A DNA stretch of 64,000 nucleotides, taken from positions 27,393,759 to 27,457,758 of the forward strand of contig OZ038462.1 in assembly GCA_964036295.1 (NCBI GenBank), read 5' to 3'. Under the pieces are notes generated by a model, which was not told the DNA's origin, did no database searches, and saw only the letters and a program-made list of their open reading frames with translations. This document shows positions 46,682 to 57,914 of this stretch, piece by piece; positions within the stretch are counted from its first letter, which is position 1, and the number at the start of each line of letters is the position of its first letter. This DNA comes from Plumapathes pennacea. Taxonomy: Eukaryota > Cnidaria > Anthozoa > Antipatharia > Myriopathidae. A program made the translations under genes and the position numbers.

Positions 46682-47745
46682 GATAATGATAAAGAAAGAG
46701 ACAACAAATTTGAATTTTTGGCCGAGTTGTGAAACATTCAAGAGCTTTACAGGTTTCTTTTAAACGTTGTCCTGAAATAAGCAGCCATTACTTACTGTCC
46801 ACAAAATATCTTCCTGGGCCCTCAGTGTTTTGAGTGGGTAAACCCTCTTCCTCCTGTTTTTGCTCGTCTGTTGCCATGCCAACCAACTTCGCACTTTCAG
46901 GGCCACCTTCCTCGATAGTCGGTATAGAGGATCTCTTGGGTCTCCGGCATGTTGGCCAACGTTTATACTTGAGGCGATACACAATGGCCAGAATAACGAG
47001 CACGATTGCAAATAGGATTGCTAACATTGGTGTGGATAAATCATCTGTACGGCGAAGAGGCAGTTGATCGGTGGACATCGCCACATGCATGATGGCAGAA
47101 CCGTTGCGTGTCCGTAGTTTGGGTGTAGGACCAACAGTCTGCTTAGATGTGAAGACAGAACTGTTGGCTGGCGGTGCTTTCTTGGGTTTAGAAGCCGTCA
47201 TGCCGGATTTTTTTCGCAGGCTCGGACTGGATGCTGTCACGGGTGCGGTAGTTGCTGGACGTGGCGGGGTGGATGTCCTACCGCACGGTTTACTTCGCCC
47301 AAAACGACATACCTGGTCGTCTGGCATGCTTTGATCTTTGCACTCGCTTACCACGGTGTCTTTTCCGTCCCCGCAACATGGGGAGCAAGGCTCGCACTGG
47401 CTTGTAAAACGATCCGGATAGAAACCAGGCTTGCAGCCACCACATTCACTGTCGGAAGTCAGGGTGCAGTCCTTTACTGTTAGGCGATTGTGCTTCGGGC
47501 AACTGTAGCAGTGCTCACAAATTCCTGTGCCCTTTTCTGCGGAGAAGGTCTCGCCAAGGACGCAGGCCTTGCACATGAGGGACGTCTCTGGAGTGATCAC
47601 GGAATAACACTGGACGGATGCTCCGCTTCCCATGGAACACCGGGGACAATTCAGACATTGCAAAATGACGTCTTTGCCCGGTTCTTTCACCGTGATTTGG
47701 TCATTTCCACACCCGTTCGGCATCTTAGTGTGATCACTGTGATTT
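46235..47745 (-). CDS. TNF receptor superfamily member (EDAR-like ectodomain) with 84-residue tail exon; proximal copy
   Basis: Two coding exons: 47745-46796 and 46491-46235 (stop), phase 1, with the same first-exon acceptor phase and the same GTAAGTAATG donor as the distal copy. A start/signal-peptide exon is not identified; a non-coding 5' exon is inferred at 55762. The 402 visible residues contain cysteine-rich repeats (CGNDQITVKE; CLNCPRCSMGSGASVQCY; CKACVLGETFS; CEHCYSCPKHNR; CGGCKPGFYPD; CSPCCGDGKD), a Pro/Ser/Lys-rich stalk, a transmembrane segment (MLAILFAIVLVILAIVYRL) and a basic stop-transfer YKRWPTCRR. The last exon adds 84 residues beginning PLVEMSHDSSRDFY and ending GKEFFEAVIGKLLRETDV. 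Its size and helical look are near those of a death domain, but the Trp/Leu pattern of known death domains is not visible. The TA and AAT microsatellites at 46629-46680 lie in the single intron. Expected at the plasma membrane as a TNF-ligand receptor. Confidence 0.85.
46629..46680 (+). repeat. (TA)n(AAT)n microsatellite in a receptor intron
   Basis: About nine TA units are followed by about twelve AAT units, within the intron of the proximal TNF receptor gene. A separate (CAA)n run is at about 46133-46160, downstream of the gene, and makes a spurious poly-Leu frame on the minus strand. Confidence 0.9.
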
Positions 47746-47825
47746 CTGTGGAAAAAGGCCATGCAGACCAGTTTATTCCAAGGAGAGTATTCTTAGGAAA
47801 CTATCTAACTATACGCTCAAGCTAA

Positions 47826-49455
47826 TTCACAGAATAATCCATTGTTACAATAGCAACCTAATGTAATTTTTTTTGTTGCAAATGCGATTAAGGTTAACTT
47901 CCAGTTCTTGACCCCAGTTATGTAGGGCACCGTGGAAACACGTTCTTTACGTTACTTCCGTTGATCAGCGTTCGTCGCTATCACTATGAAACCTGGGTCT
48001 AACCAGAAGTAACATTTCACCTCTTGTGCAAGCCCCGTGTTTCTTTTTGCGCAACTAATGTTGTATAGCACATGTATTGAATCAACTTGTACTTGACCAT
48101 CAAGTCTTAGCTTTGAGCTTTTTAGATAAGTTTTAGCTAGGATTTACAAGCGTTACACGAACAACAAAAACTGTACTTTTCCACAATTATGTTTAATGAC
48201 CGCTGACTCAAAAATATGGTGATCGCACAGTCGAAAAACGTATTTCCGCGTTCTCATTCATGAAGTGTGAGCACAACATGGCCTCTCGTCATACTTAGTT
48301 GCCTGGACGAGAAGTGAAAATCATTGGGGAATTTGTATTGTGGGGCAAAGTTTATCCATATATCACTGAAATAAAAAATTCGATGATTTATTGCACGATT
48401 CCCAATAACAGACAGGTAGGTAGTGTAATTATCTCAAGAATGAATTGAGATTTTGCTGGTTCTAGAAAACGGAAACCCATCCCCGGACGTGAGCGGGAAA
48501 CGTCTACTTTTGATATGTTACCACTATATTCTCGAATGTCTTGGCACAGTAGTTGAAACAAGGCGTATATGACACAAAATAGAAATCAAAGCACAAAAGC
48601 ACAAAGCCAAAACAAGCAAACCTGCTATGTAAGTTTCCTGTGCTGCAGCCCACGCAAGTGACCTCGCTTGCTGATTGGCTTAATCAAGAGACAAGATTTC
48701 CGCTGAAGGAACACTTTGTAACTTCTGGAATCCTTCTCAAAATCCTCTGTACGACTCTGGAACTCCCTGTTATGTAATTTCACTTTGGGTCTTTTGTATG
48801 TTCATCATGAAATGATCATGAATTTAAAAAATATTCGAATCTCATGACTCATCAAATTTTCGGAGCCTCAAGTAAGCACGAAGAGTCTCAAAAGGCCAGG
48901 CATCCCTTTCAGTATGATCGAGAAGGTGAGCCAAGCCTGGCTAAAACGAGTACGTAATGTCGTAAGCCGGACAGCTAAGAACTAGTTAGATAATAGAATG
49001 TAAGTCATAAGTTAGAGATTGATCAGTCGTGTTCTTTGATTTTACCAGTTCCGACTCGTGGAACTGTGACTCAATCTATTACCCCATATCTCTCTCTGTT
49101 CGGCCATCACTCGTGGTAAATTTGCACGTGAAAAAGATTAAAACTAAACTTCGACTTATTTACCGACCTCTTCAGTGCGCGGGAGCCTACCGAAACGCTG
49201 TTCTGTCTCAAGTCCGTTCCCACGCTGACATACAAACTCAACTGGTCGGAACTAACACGCCAAGTCACAAAAAGAGCTGTTTTCCGAGCGGAAAACGAGT
49301 TATGGTAACAATTATATGCGCTGACAGGAAGGAAATGGACAGTGAATCGCTGCCTGAGCCTCTTGGCCCAAAACGTTGCCGCGTAAAGCAAGATTGAATG
49401 AACAGGAAATGGAAAACTAACAGGAACACAGTCATTTCCGGGATGAGTGGGCATA
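47826..49455. other. First-intron or 5' flank sequence of the proximal receptor
   Basis: No coding exon is recognised. The block at about 48640-48720 (CCCACGCAAGTGACC, then TTGCTGATTGGCTTAAT) recurs at about 40335-40375 and 51905-51945, in line with the duplicated intron structure. The signal-peptide exon of the receptor should lie somewhere between here and 55762 but was not found. Confidence 0.4.
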
Positions 49456-49458
49456 CAT

Positions 49459-52400
49459 AAGCTGGTTACTGATTGGCTTAATTTGTTTCTGAAAGAAATC
49501 AGATTCTAATCTTTCTCAAAAAGTCGTACCTCCCCTCATGTGGTAACCGGCTCACTTACTATCTTTATATTTTGACTTCGCTTTAACTTCAGGTCTTTAG
49601 CAAAAGTCACAAATTCGGTTATTGGTTCGTCACGTAAAACACTACTCTGTCTCAAATCCTTTTCGACACTGGCACAACAAACCCTATTGTTCGGGAATGT
49701 ATCACTAGTCCAAACACGCCAAGCGGCTAAGTTATAAAAAGAGCTGTTTTCGAGTGGAAAACGAGTTACATTAGAGAACTGGTAGAGGAAATGAAGACTG
49801 AATCACTGCCTGAGCTGTTAGTCCCAAAACACTGACGCGGAAAGCAGGATTGAAAGAACAGGAAATGGAAAACCGAAGGGAACACAGTCATTTCCGGGAT
49901 GATTGGGATACATAAGCTGTTTGTTTGCAAACTACAAAAAGATTTTTTTATTAAGTACATTTTCGAGATTTCACTCGACTTGCTGTGTTGTTTAATAAAT
50001 TATGAATAAATATCAAACTCACAAAGCATGGACTCGTCTCAGCTGACCTGGAAACATACATCGCAACTCAACAATAAACATGCACACTGTTATTAATATT
50101 GTACAGCCCCAGGGCGTTATTTTTTTCATGAGCATAATTAGAACTTGGTGTTGTCCAACCAATTCTTCTGTTGTTTCTGACAGAAACAACTATGTATACT
50201 TTGCTTTTGTAAGTGACCTATTTGCAAATAAAACCCATTCAGTTCTGGTAAATGAAATCATATGACGTAGCATGGAGCTCATTTGGCTGTATAGGGAAAC
50301 TCAGACGTCCCCTTGTATGAATCTTGGATGCTTTGACTCATGAAAAGTCCGACGATTTAATATAAAGTCAACAAGAGTCACGCCAGGATCGACATTTTCC
50401 GAAATCGCATGGTGTTGCCTTCCCTGTTTTTCAAATCACTCAAAAAATGCTAAACTGGTCGGCTTTCGTTGATAGTTCCACCTACTGTACGACTGTTGGA
50501 ACAGTATTAGTCGCGCCTTCGCTCTGACGACAAATAGTTAAACCTTTCTTTGAATTATTAAAGATCAAGCCACTAATAATTAGCAACACGTTCAAACTCT
50601 CGTCACGTGATTGTCACAGGAACACAGATCTGAATCAATATACCTCAAACAAAAACTGTAGATGTTTTGAACATTCATAAATTTATCATATTCCTTCCTT
50701 TTAAGATAATGAGAGCATCTTGTGATACAAGGTGCCTCGGGTAACTTCACCAATTTACGGAAAACAGAACCTCCGTAATATCGCGCGCCAGCATGCTTTT
50801 TTGCTTCTACCAAATTCAACTCTGACTTGTACCATTTTAGCTCACTTGAGCCTGAAAGCGTAGCTTCGTTTCGATTTGTTATACTACATCGCAGCTCAGG
50901 TAATAATTCATAATAAATCAACCAGAACAAGTATCAGTGGGAAGAACAACAATTCTTATCGCAGTTACCATGTGTTCTGTTTCGGCAAGTATAATGTACA
51001 TAATTTACAGACCTACCTCGTGCTTGCCACAGTTCGCGTGAGTCCAAAATGGAAATGGATAAAAGGGGCATTGGGCGCCGCTTGATAACGCAATTATGAC
51101 GTCATTTAACAATCACGTGTCTGTGACTCCCAAGGGAAGGCGTGTCAGTGTAGGCGGCAAAAATACATAAACTGATGCTCGGATGACCAGTCGACTCGAC
51201 TTGTGACTCGATAATAAAGCGATGTCGAAAATCTATTCCATTTCAATACTCCCTCCTCTTTTTTCCCCAGCTTCGACCATACTGCACAGGCTTTTTCATG
51301 GTGAAAAAAAGAAAAACACTGGTAGCTGGTGATGAGAACAAGAAACAATTGGGATCTTACTTGCCTTAGCTTTGTCCACTCTTCTTCACAACTGATGCAG
51401 CTCAAAGAAGCTTGAGGAGAGGCACTGGGTCATAGTAGTCGCTCTACGCAATATTCAGTAACAATTATACTGCCTAGATAATACTCTGTGAATCGGCTGC
51501 CGAGAATTATACAAACTCTAGTAATTTTTTTTCTTTTTTTTTTTTTTTTTAACTAATCTTGTTTAGCCAAAACAATTGCAAGCCATTTCTTCGCGGCCAG
51601 ATGGAGATGTGTTTATTTGGAGCAGTTACGAAGCAGATCGAAGGGAAAGTCCCTTGGAGTCTCCATCCAGTTCCGGCTCCGCGGTAAACTACAAAGCGGT
51701 CGGTGCTTCGCGCAAACTGATCAAACAAAGCGTTATGGAAAAAGTTACCAGCTTTCAAAAATGCTGTCATAGTCACGTAACTCCCAAAAACGGCGATGGA
51801 TCCCAGATTCAAAACCTCACAGAAAGAAATCCACAGCCTAGTACTTGGACTTGTCCAAGTAAAATGGTAAAAAAAAGACCTGCTGTGTTAGTTTCCTGTG
51901 CTACAGCCCACGCAAGTGGCCTTGGTTACTGATGGGCTTAATTTGTTTCTGAAAAAAATAAGATTCTAATCCTTCTCAAAAGTCGTACCTCTCCTCACGT
52001 GGTAACCGGCTCACTTACTATCTTTATATTTTGACTCGCTTTCACTTTAGGAATTTTAGCAAAAGTCACAAGTTCATTAACCTCCCTCGCAGCGGTTATT
52101 GGTTCGTCACGCAAAACACTACTCTGTCTCAAATCCTTTAAATTTCCCACACTGGCACAACAAACCCTATTGTTCGGGAATGTATCACTAGTCCAAACAC
52201 GCCGAGCGGCCAAGTTATAAAAAGAGCTTTTTTCGAGTGGAAAACGAATTACAGTAGATGAACTGGTAGAGGAAAAAGTACTGAATCACTGCCTGAGCTG
52301 TTAGTCCTAAAACGTTGCCGCGGAAAGCAGGATTGAAATAATAGAAAATGGAAAACTGAAGAGAACACAGTCATGGAATGAGTGGGCATACATAAGCTGT
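49459..52400 (+). repeat. Internal duplication within unit 2 (49459-49960 and 51930-52400)
   Basis: The two blocks are very similar over hundreds of bases and in the same orientation. Shared words include GTGGTAACCGGCTCACTTAC, GGTTATTGGTTCGTCACG, AAAACACTACTCTGTCTC, CCCTATTGTTCGGGAATGTA and GAACACAGTCAT. They appear less diverged than the gene-level duplication, so this is a later event. A more distant copy is seen at about 49200-49455. Confidence 0.8.
51097..51119 (+). promoter_or_regulatory. CRE plus E-box composite, copy 1
   Basis: The palindrome TGACGTCA at 51097-51104 is followed about 10 bp later by CACGTG at 51114-51119. The same pair with nearly the same spacing is at 53289-53310. 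Both are textbook bZIP and bHLH-type sites. Function is inferred from sequence and from conservation between duplicated copies only. Confidence 0.45.
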
Positions 52401-52789
52401 TTTGTTTGCAAACCGCTAATAAAGGTTCATTTATTGGTTGTCGACGGTTTACGGTTGTCGACATAATTTCACTGGACCGATGCTGCTGTGACAAATAATG
52501 AAAAGGTATCAAAATCACAAGGCATGAACGTGTCTCAACTGTTTATTCATATAACAAAACCCATTCAGGTTTTGGCCAACTAAATTAAGGGGACGTGATG
52601 GCATACTGATCTAAAGTAAGGGATCCGGCAAAGCTAAAAATGTTTAAGACACTGTGACTGTTCGTTTTAGGTATGTTCTTCCCGTTCCGTGTGAATCAGA
52701 TTCCTGTGACGCTAGATTTAACGGTCACGTGACAAACTGAGTCTAAAAGGCTGAATTGCTACTCGTTAGAGTGAAGACGCTAACTAGTT

Positions 52790-52940
52790 CAATAATCAGC
52801 GAAAACCGACCAATTTAGCTTTTTTGAGTGGTTTGACAGGCAGGAAGGGCGCGGTGACACCACTGAAACTCGCGCTATTATCGGTACATTGTCGCTCTTG
52901 GAGTGACTCTTGACTTAATTTATAATCGTTGGACTTTTCA
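52790..52940 (-). repeat. Intron module inverted relative to its paralogues
   Basis: Read on the minus strand, this block gives CATGAAAAGTCCAACGATT, then AAGTCAAGAGTCACTCCAAG, then CACTCAAAAAAGCTAAATTGG. The plus strand at about 50338-50475 gives CATGAAAAGTCCGACGATTT, then the same succession to CACTCAAAAAATGCTAAACTGG. A more decayed plus-strand copy starts at about 41795. One copy has been inverted. Confidence 0.65.
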
Positions 52941-53288
52941 TGAGCTAAACAATATCCATTCAAAGAGCATCTTGTGGCACAAGGTGTCTGGGTAGTTTCA
53001 CAAATTTGCAGAAAATAGAACCGGCCGTAAATCAGCAGCATGCTTTTTGCTTCTAGCAAATTAAACTCGGACTTGTATCACTTCTTGTTACAACCCTAGA
53101 ACACTTGAGACTGAAAGCCGGCTAAATCAGAATCAATAACACTCAATTCTTATCGCGGCAGTTACTGCATGCCTTCAATTAGGCAAATATAATGTACATT
53201 TACAGATCTTACCTTGTGCTTGCCACAGTTCCCTACACGTGCGAGTCAAAATGGGTCAAAGTACATTGGGGCCTGCTTGATAACACAA

Positions 53289-53421
53289 TGACGTCATCAA
53301 CAATCACGTGTCTATGACTCCCGAGAGAAAGTGCATCAGTGTGGGCGGCAAAAATTGCTTGGTCATGGAAATATAAACTGCTGCTCGGATGACCTGATAC
53401 TGACAAGACCGCCTATATAAA
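53289..53421 (+). promoter_or_regulatory. CRE, E-box and TATA box: candidate plus-strand promoter
   Basis: TGACGTCA at 53289-53296, CACGTG at 53305-53310 and TATATAAA at 53414-53421 are in promoter-like order on the plus strand. A diverged relative at about 42612-42660 (GGATGACCTGGTCTGACAAG, then GACCGCTTATAGAAACC) lacks the CRE and has a weaker TATA. No plus-strand coding exon was found downstream, so this may drive a non-coding or antisense transcript, or be a relic. Confidence 0.35.
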
Positions 53422-55761
53422 GAAACCACATCGCCACTGAACTCAGTCGATTTGTGGCAAGGCTAACGAAAGAGACAGCCGATTTAATTTGTTGCCTGCG
53501 CTAATTAACGTACCTTCCCCGGCCTTCAATCTCAAGACTCTTTCGCAGTGAAAAGAAAGAAAAGACGACTTTATAATTATGAGAATAGCTTGAAAATCTA
53601 GCAAACTCGGGATCGCTTCTATGTCCCCAAAGCTCTGATCATTCTTTCTTTGGCTTCATTATGTTGGTAACTTGTTTCCTAATGCATAACTATTTTGATG
53701 CAGTTCGAAGAGAGGCCCTGGTCCGGAGCAATCGATCAGAAAGAAGCCACACTTATTGACACTTGCTGACACCAGAAATGTTATTGTTTAAATTATAATG
53801 TCATGAATAAGTATACCTCAGCCGGGAACTCGCACAACACAACACAAACCCTAGTTAATGACTTCAAACACCATCAAATGTTCAAGTTTTGAATAACGCG
53901 GCAGCTATATTTGAAACTGATTAAACCTACATGAATCTAAAGAATGCAAGTCATTTTCATGACAAAACAGCTGCGTATATTTTAAGACAGCTGTTTCCGT
54001 TCAAGCAAAAGGGAAAGTCCCTCAGAAATTCAGGCCTGCTATATCGGATAGTTTCAAAACTTAACACAAAGAATTTTACAGTCGTGGGGACAGCATTGTT
54101 GTATTGAAAAGTATGTCTGGAAGACTACAATCCCTAATCAATTTATATTTACAACTTCCTTGTCCAAGTAAAGCAGGTGAATCTTGGGTTACGCAATAAT
54201 TAAATTTGCATTTTCTGCACATAGAAATTCGCGAGGTCAAGTCTGTCAAAACACACCAGAAGTGACATGAGACCAGTGCGCATTTTTTTCAGACCAGCTT
54301 GTAGAGCAAGTAATCCCGCAGTTACCAAATCCCACTCTACATCCATATAATACGTCATTAAGGCACTTTAACTGGATGAGTTGGATAATAAACAATACAC
54401 TTTGCACACTCGTGCGGACTGAGATAAAGGCTCATAAAGCAGACAAGATAAAATAAAAGGGATTAAAACAAAAAACTTACTGAGCTGCCTGAAACACGCC
54501 ACTTGCCTAACAAACGCTGACTTCACCAGTGAAACAAAATGGTTTTGGCTCGTGTACACAAACCCGCCAACTTTAAAGCACCCGTACATGCTATGCAGCA
54601 AACTTAATGTGCATCTTTAAAACAGCTGATGCAATAATTAGTTGTGGGCTGACGCAACTTCCGTAATGGTTTTGGGTTCTTTTACACGATCCCACCAGCT
54701 TTTCGAATGAAACACAGCAATGATATAGCGAAACAAACAAAACAAAACAAAACAACGGAAGTCGTACGCGGCCTCTATTATTTCTCAGATGTTTTCTTTT
54801 TTTATCTAAGTGCTTCATTTTGATGAGATACTTTGACAGGCATAGCCAAAAATATTTGCCCAATCCAAGACTCGAAAGACACCAGATAAAAATGAAACGA
54901 CAATTGGTAATTGGGTATTATGTGACACTTGTACAGGTCCAATGTAAATAAGAGGAAAATGAAGCTTTATACCTCAGTCGAATGTACGGTATCAACGATT
55001 ACCGTAACATACAATGAATTTATCAAAGCGAAACTGTTGCGATATGAAGTGATTTCAGAGCGCTTGGAAACTCCAACATTTTCTTCCAGTCGCTACGAAA
55101 AAGAACGTGGAAAAAACTTATAACAATTTAGTCAGGAATACAGTGAGATGATTTAAATCTGATGTGCATATAACTGCGATGCAGCAACTAAAAATGAGCC
55201 GAAATTAACTAACCACGTGCTGACCGAATGAACCGAATTCCTGAATTTCCTCAAGGATAGTTTCATCTTTGTATGAAAAGTCATGCAACTTTTGAAGCTT
55301 CAGCTATATACAAGAACTAGCTACACAGGCTTGCGCCCGATTCTCTGTGTTCAGCGTTTCCCATATTTTACATAAATCTGCTGATTGCTCAAAAGATATG
55401 TATCCCGCGGCAATCACTCATTATGTCAACAGGACGAAGAGGTTCTGAAATAATTCTGCGTTATTTACTGTTCACAAGGTCCGCTTTGTAGCGGAGACAG
55501 CAGCAAGCCCGGCTTATTCATACTAGTCTATGTTAATTGCGATTCTCTAATGACATAATCGGCTGATAATGGTCAAAATCTGTAGACAGGTGCTGACTCA
55601 GTAAAATGGCGTGTGTAGCCGGCCAAACAGCAATCGGACGGCGCGTAACATATCATTACACAGAACGATATCTCACTAAGACTTACTAAAACTACAAATT
55701 CACATTCTATGGCACAACTAATGAGTTTCCATCTAAAGAGGACATCCCTTACCGACCTTAC

Positions 55762-55850
55762 CTTATTCGTAGAGGTAGTATCCGCTGGCGCGCCAGATGA
55801 AGTGAACGGCTAAGCAATTGCCGCCTACACGTGACGTGGCGGTGACCACA
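55762..55850 (-). promoter_or_regulatory. Candidate promoter and non-coding first exon of the proximal TNF receptor
   Basis: The minus-strand exon ends CCTCTACGAATAAG and is followed by the donor GTAAGG. Upstream, the conserved module GCCGCCTACACGTGACG is followed by TGGCGGTGACCAC. Overlapping CACGTG and TGACGTGG cores match E-box and ATF6/XBP1-like consensus sites; the second site is present only in this copy (the distal one reads TGACGAGG). Conservation with 44850-44945 supports the call. Confidence 0.5.
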
Positions 55851-56239
55851 TGACACTGGATAATAAACTGATCAGTAAAACCCTGAGGTCGAGTTGGTTT
55901 GATTTGGGTCCTTCCCACTGTTGTTCGGTCTCATGTAAAGGTTCCTTTAAAAAAAAATGGGGCGAATTAGTACATAAAGACTCGTGATGAATCGTGATGA
56001 ATCGTGATGAAACGATGAACACACGCGACGAAAGTGCCGAGTAAGCACATCGGACTTCCTTGTCACTCACTTCTGTCACGTCGGTATTCAACAAAGCGAC
56101 CGGAATGTTGCCTGTTGTCTCTGGTAAGTAATCCATCCTTTTCTGTCCGAGTGAAAATTGAACGGAGTTGAAGCCAACGGACCTCGCTCGGCCGGCCTCG
56201 CTCTCAAACTTCGGCTTCAAATCATGCCTTCATTTTTTC

Positions 56240-57900
56240 ACTCGCGCGTACTCCCATACATAAGCCATATAATCATTTTCAGCATTTTAGTCTGAAATAG
56301 GGTATTGATTGTGAACCTTTGAGTCTGGAATAGGGTGGGAGATTTTGATATGTGGTCTGAAAAAGTGTCGAAAAGCGCACGTTGCGGTCTGAAATAGGGT
56401 CGAAAAGGCGCAAATTTTGGTCTAGAAAACGGTCGAAAACCAAATATTTTGGTCTGAAAATTGTTGTGAGGAGTACTCCCCCCCGCCGGAAATCTTTCGC
56501 CAGAAAAGGAGGGGCTGCTTACAGTCAACTTTAAAATTAAACTGAGCGTCCTTATTTGGCTGCTCTCAGCCGTCCAATCGTAACAAAGGGTTTAACGAAT
56601 TTTAGTCCTCGACAAAGGAATCATCCAAATCTCCACGTCTGCCAAATGAAACCTGAAGTGGTGAAGTCTAAAAGCATAGCGGCGTTTCCTTTATCTAAGA
56701 ATTTAGACAGCTGGCTACAAGAACATGGACGGAGCGAGTGTACCAGTAAGAGAAGTCCGCATTATTCGACCACTCTGGTATAGGGAGACATGATGATTCG
56801 GAAAATATTGCATGCTCGTTACATTACATATGTTAGTGTTTTGTCCGGTCCGGTCTCTGCAAGAAAATTCCTCTTTGGGAGCATAGGGTGGTCAAAAACA
56901 ATAGAAAATACTCAAACAGTGAACCTCAAAGGCGATCTCACCGTCGCTTACGAGAGGTGTCACTAAAATTATGACTGAGACACCAATCGGTGAAGTGGTC
57001 GCTCAGGGAGGACCACTGTAGCTACAGAGTGCCCTGCATTTTTGGAGGCTCCCCTTGAAAACGAGTGGATACGCGGATACACACTGATTTTCTTTCGTTT
57101 TTTTTTTTTTTTTCTTTTTTTTCCGAGGATTAGATGAAGCGGAATATACACGCATGCCAGTGGGACTAGACCACCCCTCCCCTACGTTTTTTGGAGCCGT
57201 ATTCACTAAAAAAATATGCTAGCATAAGTCGCATGCGTAATCCGCTGATCGGAAAGTGTCAAGCCCATCCTATCTCTTTTCTGTACAGCAATCGTCGCAG
57301 ACTCATGCGGACGTTTAATGACATAATACTGTCAAAAACACTGCAAGCTGTTATGATTTCGCGTTTTGCAAAGAGCAATACAGTTATGCAATGAACTCGA
57401 CTTAGCCTCAACTTTAGGGAGAAATTACATGCTGATCATCTCGTTTAAAAGTAACACATAATCTTCCCAGTTCTCTTATCAGTATTCATGATATAAAATA
57501 CAGGTCTACATATACTTGACCTGAACCCGAATAATCCTAAGATTGGTTTATCTACACATACACTAAAGGAAATTACCCAATTCAACCTGTGACACGTGCG
57601 TTAAGTCGAACGCTGGGGTCCTTCCTAGAATCGTTCGATACTATAATATATTACAAATTTATGTGAATTTAACCCTTTGAATCACTCAATTCACACTGCA
57701 AATTCGCCCAAGCCACCCAGTTTAAGAAAATATATCCATGAGTTATGTATTCAAAGACTGATTGTTCAATTAGCTTCCAGCTGGGCAAGGTATCAAAACG
57801 AAAGTTCTCATTTACTGTATGCTACATCTGTGGTAAAAAATAACTGAAACAGAATATAATTGAAGTTCACCACCCACTGGGAGTTCAAGGCCGTTTACAG
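56240..57900. other. Spacer between the receptor duplication and FADD
   Basis: Roughly 56240-56490 is a degenerate repeat of a GGTCTGAAATAGGGTCGAAAA-like phrase (about six occurrences), closing in GGAGTACTCCCCC. A poly-T run lies at about 57098-57122. No gene is recognised in the rest. FADD transcripts should end near the right edge of this stretch. Confidence 0.5.
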
Positions 57901-57914
57901 AACAGCTTATCACT

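Larger units (their letters stand above)
45590..56160 (-). repeat. Tandem gene duplication, unit 2 (partner 37310-45250)
   Basis: This unit holds the same ordered blocks as unit 1 but is about 2.6 kb longer. The extra length comes largely from internal duplication of intron sequence: 49459-49960 recurs at about 51930-52400. At least one intron module is inverted relative to the others (52796-52930). The whole unit lies between the distal receptor and FADD. Confidence 0.75.

Noticed and set aside
49107-49454. 115-codon minus-strand frame with recurring partners at 49766-49960 and 52249-52518
   Set aside because: The peptides recur only because the intron blocks are duplicated; frame and stops are not preserved. 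Considered as a receptor signal-peptide exon, but phase and hydrophobicity do not fit.
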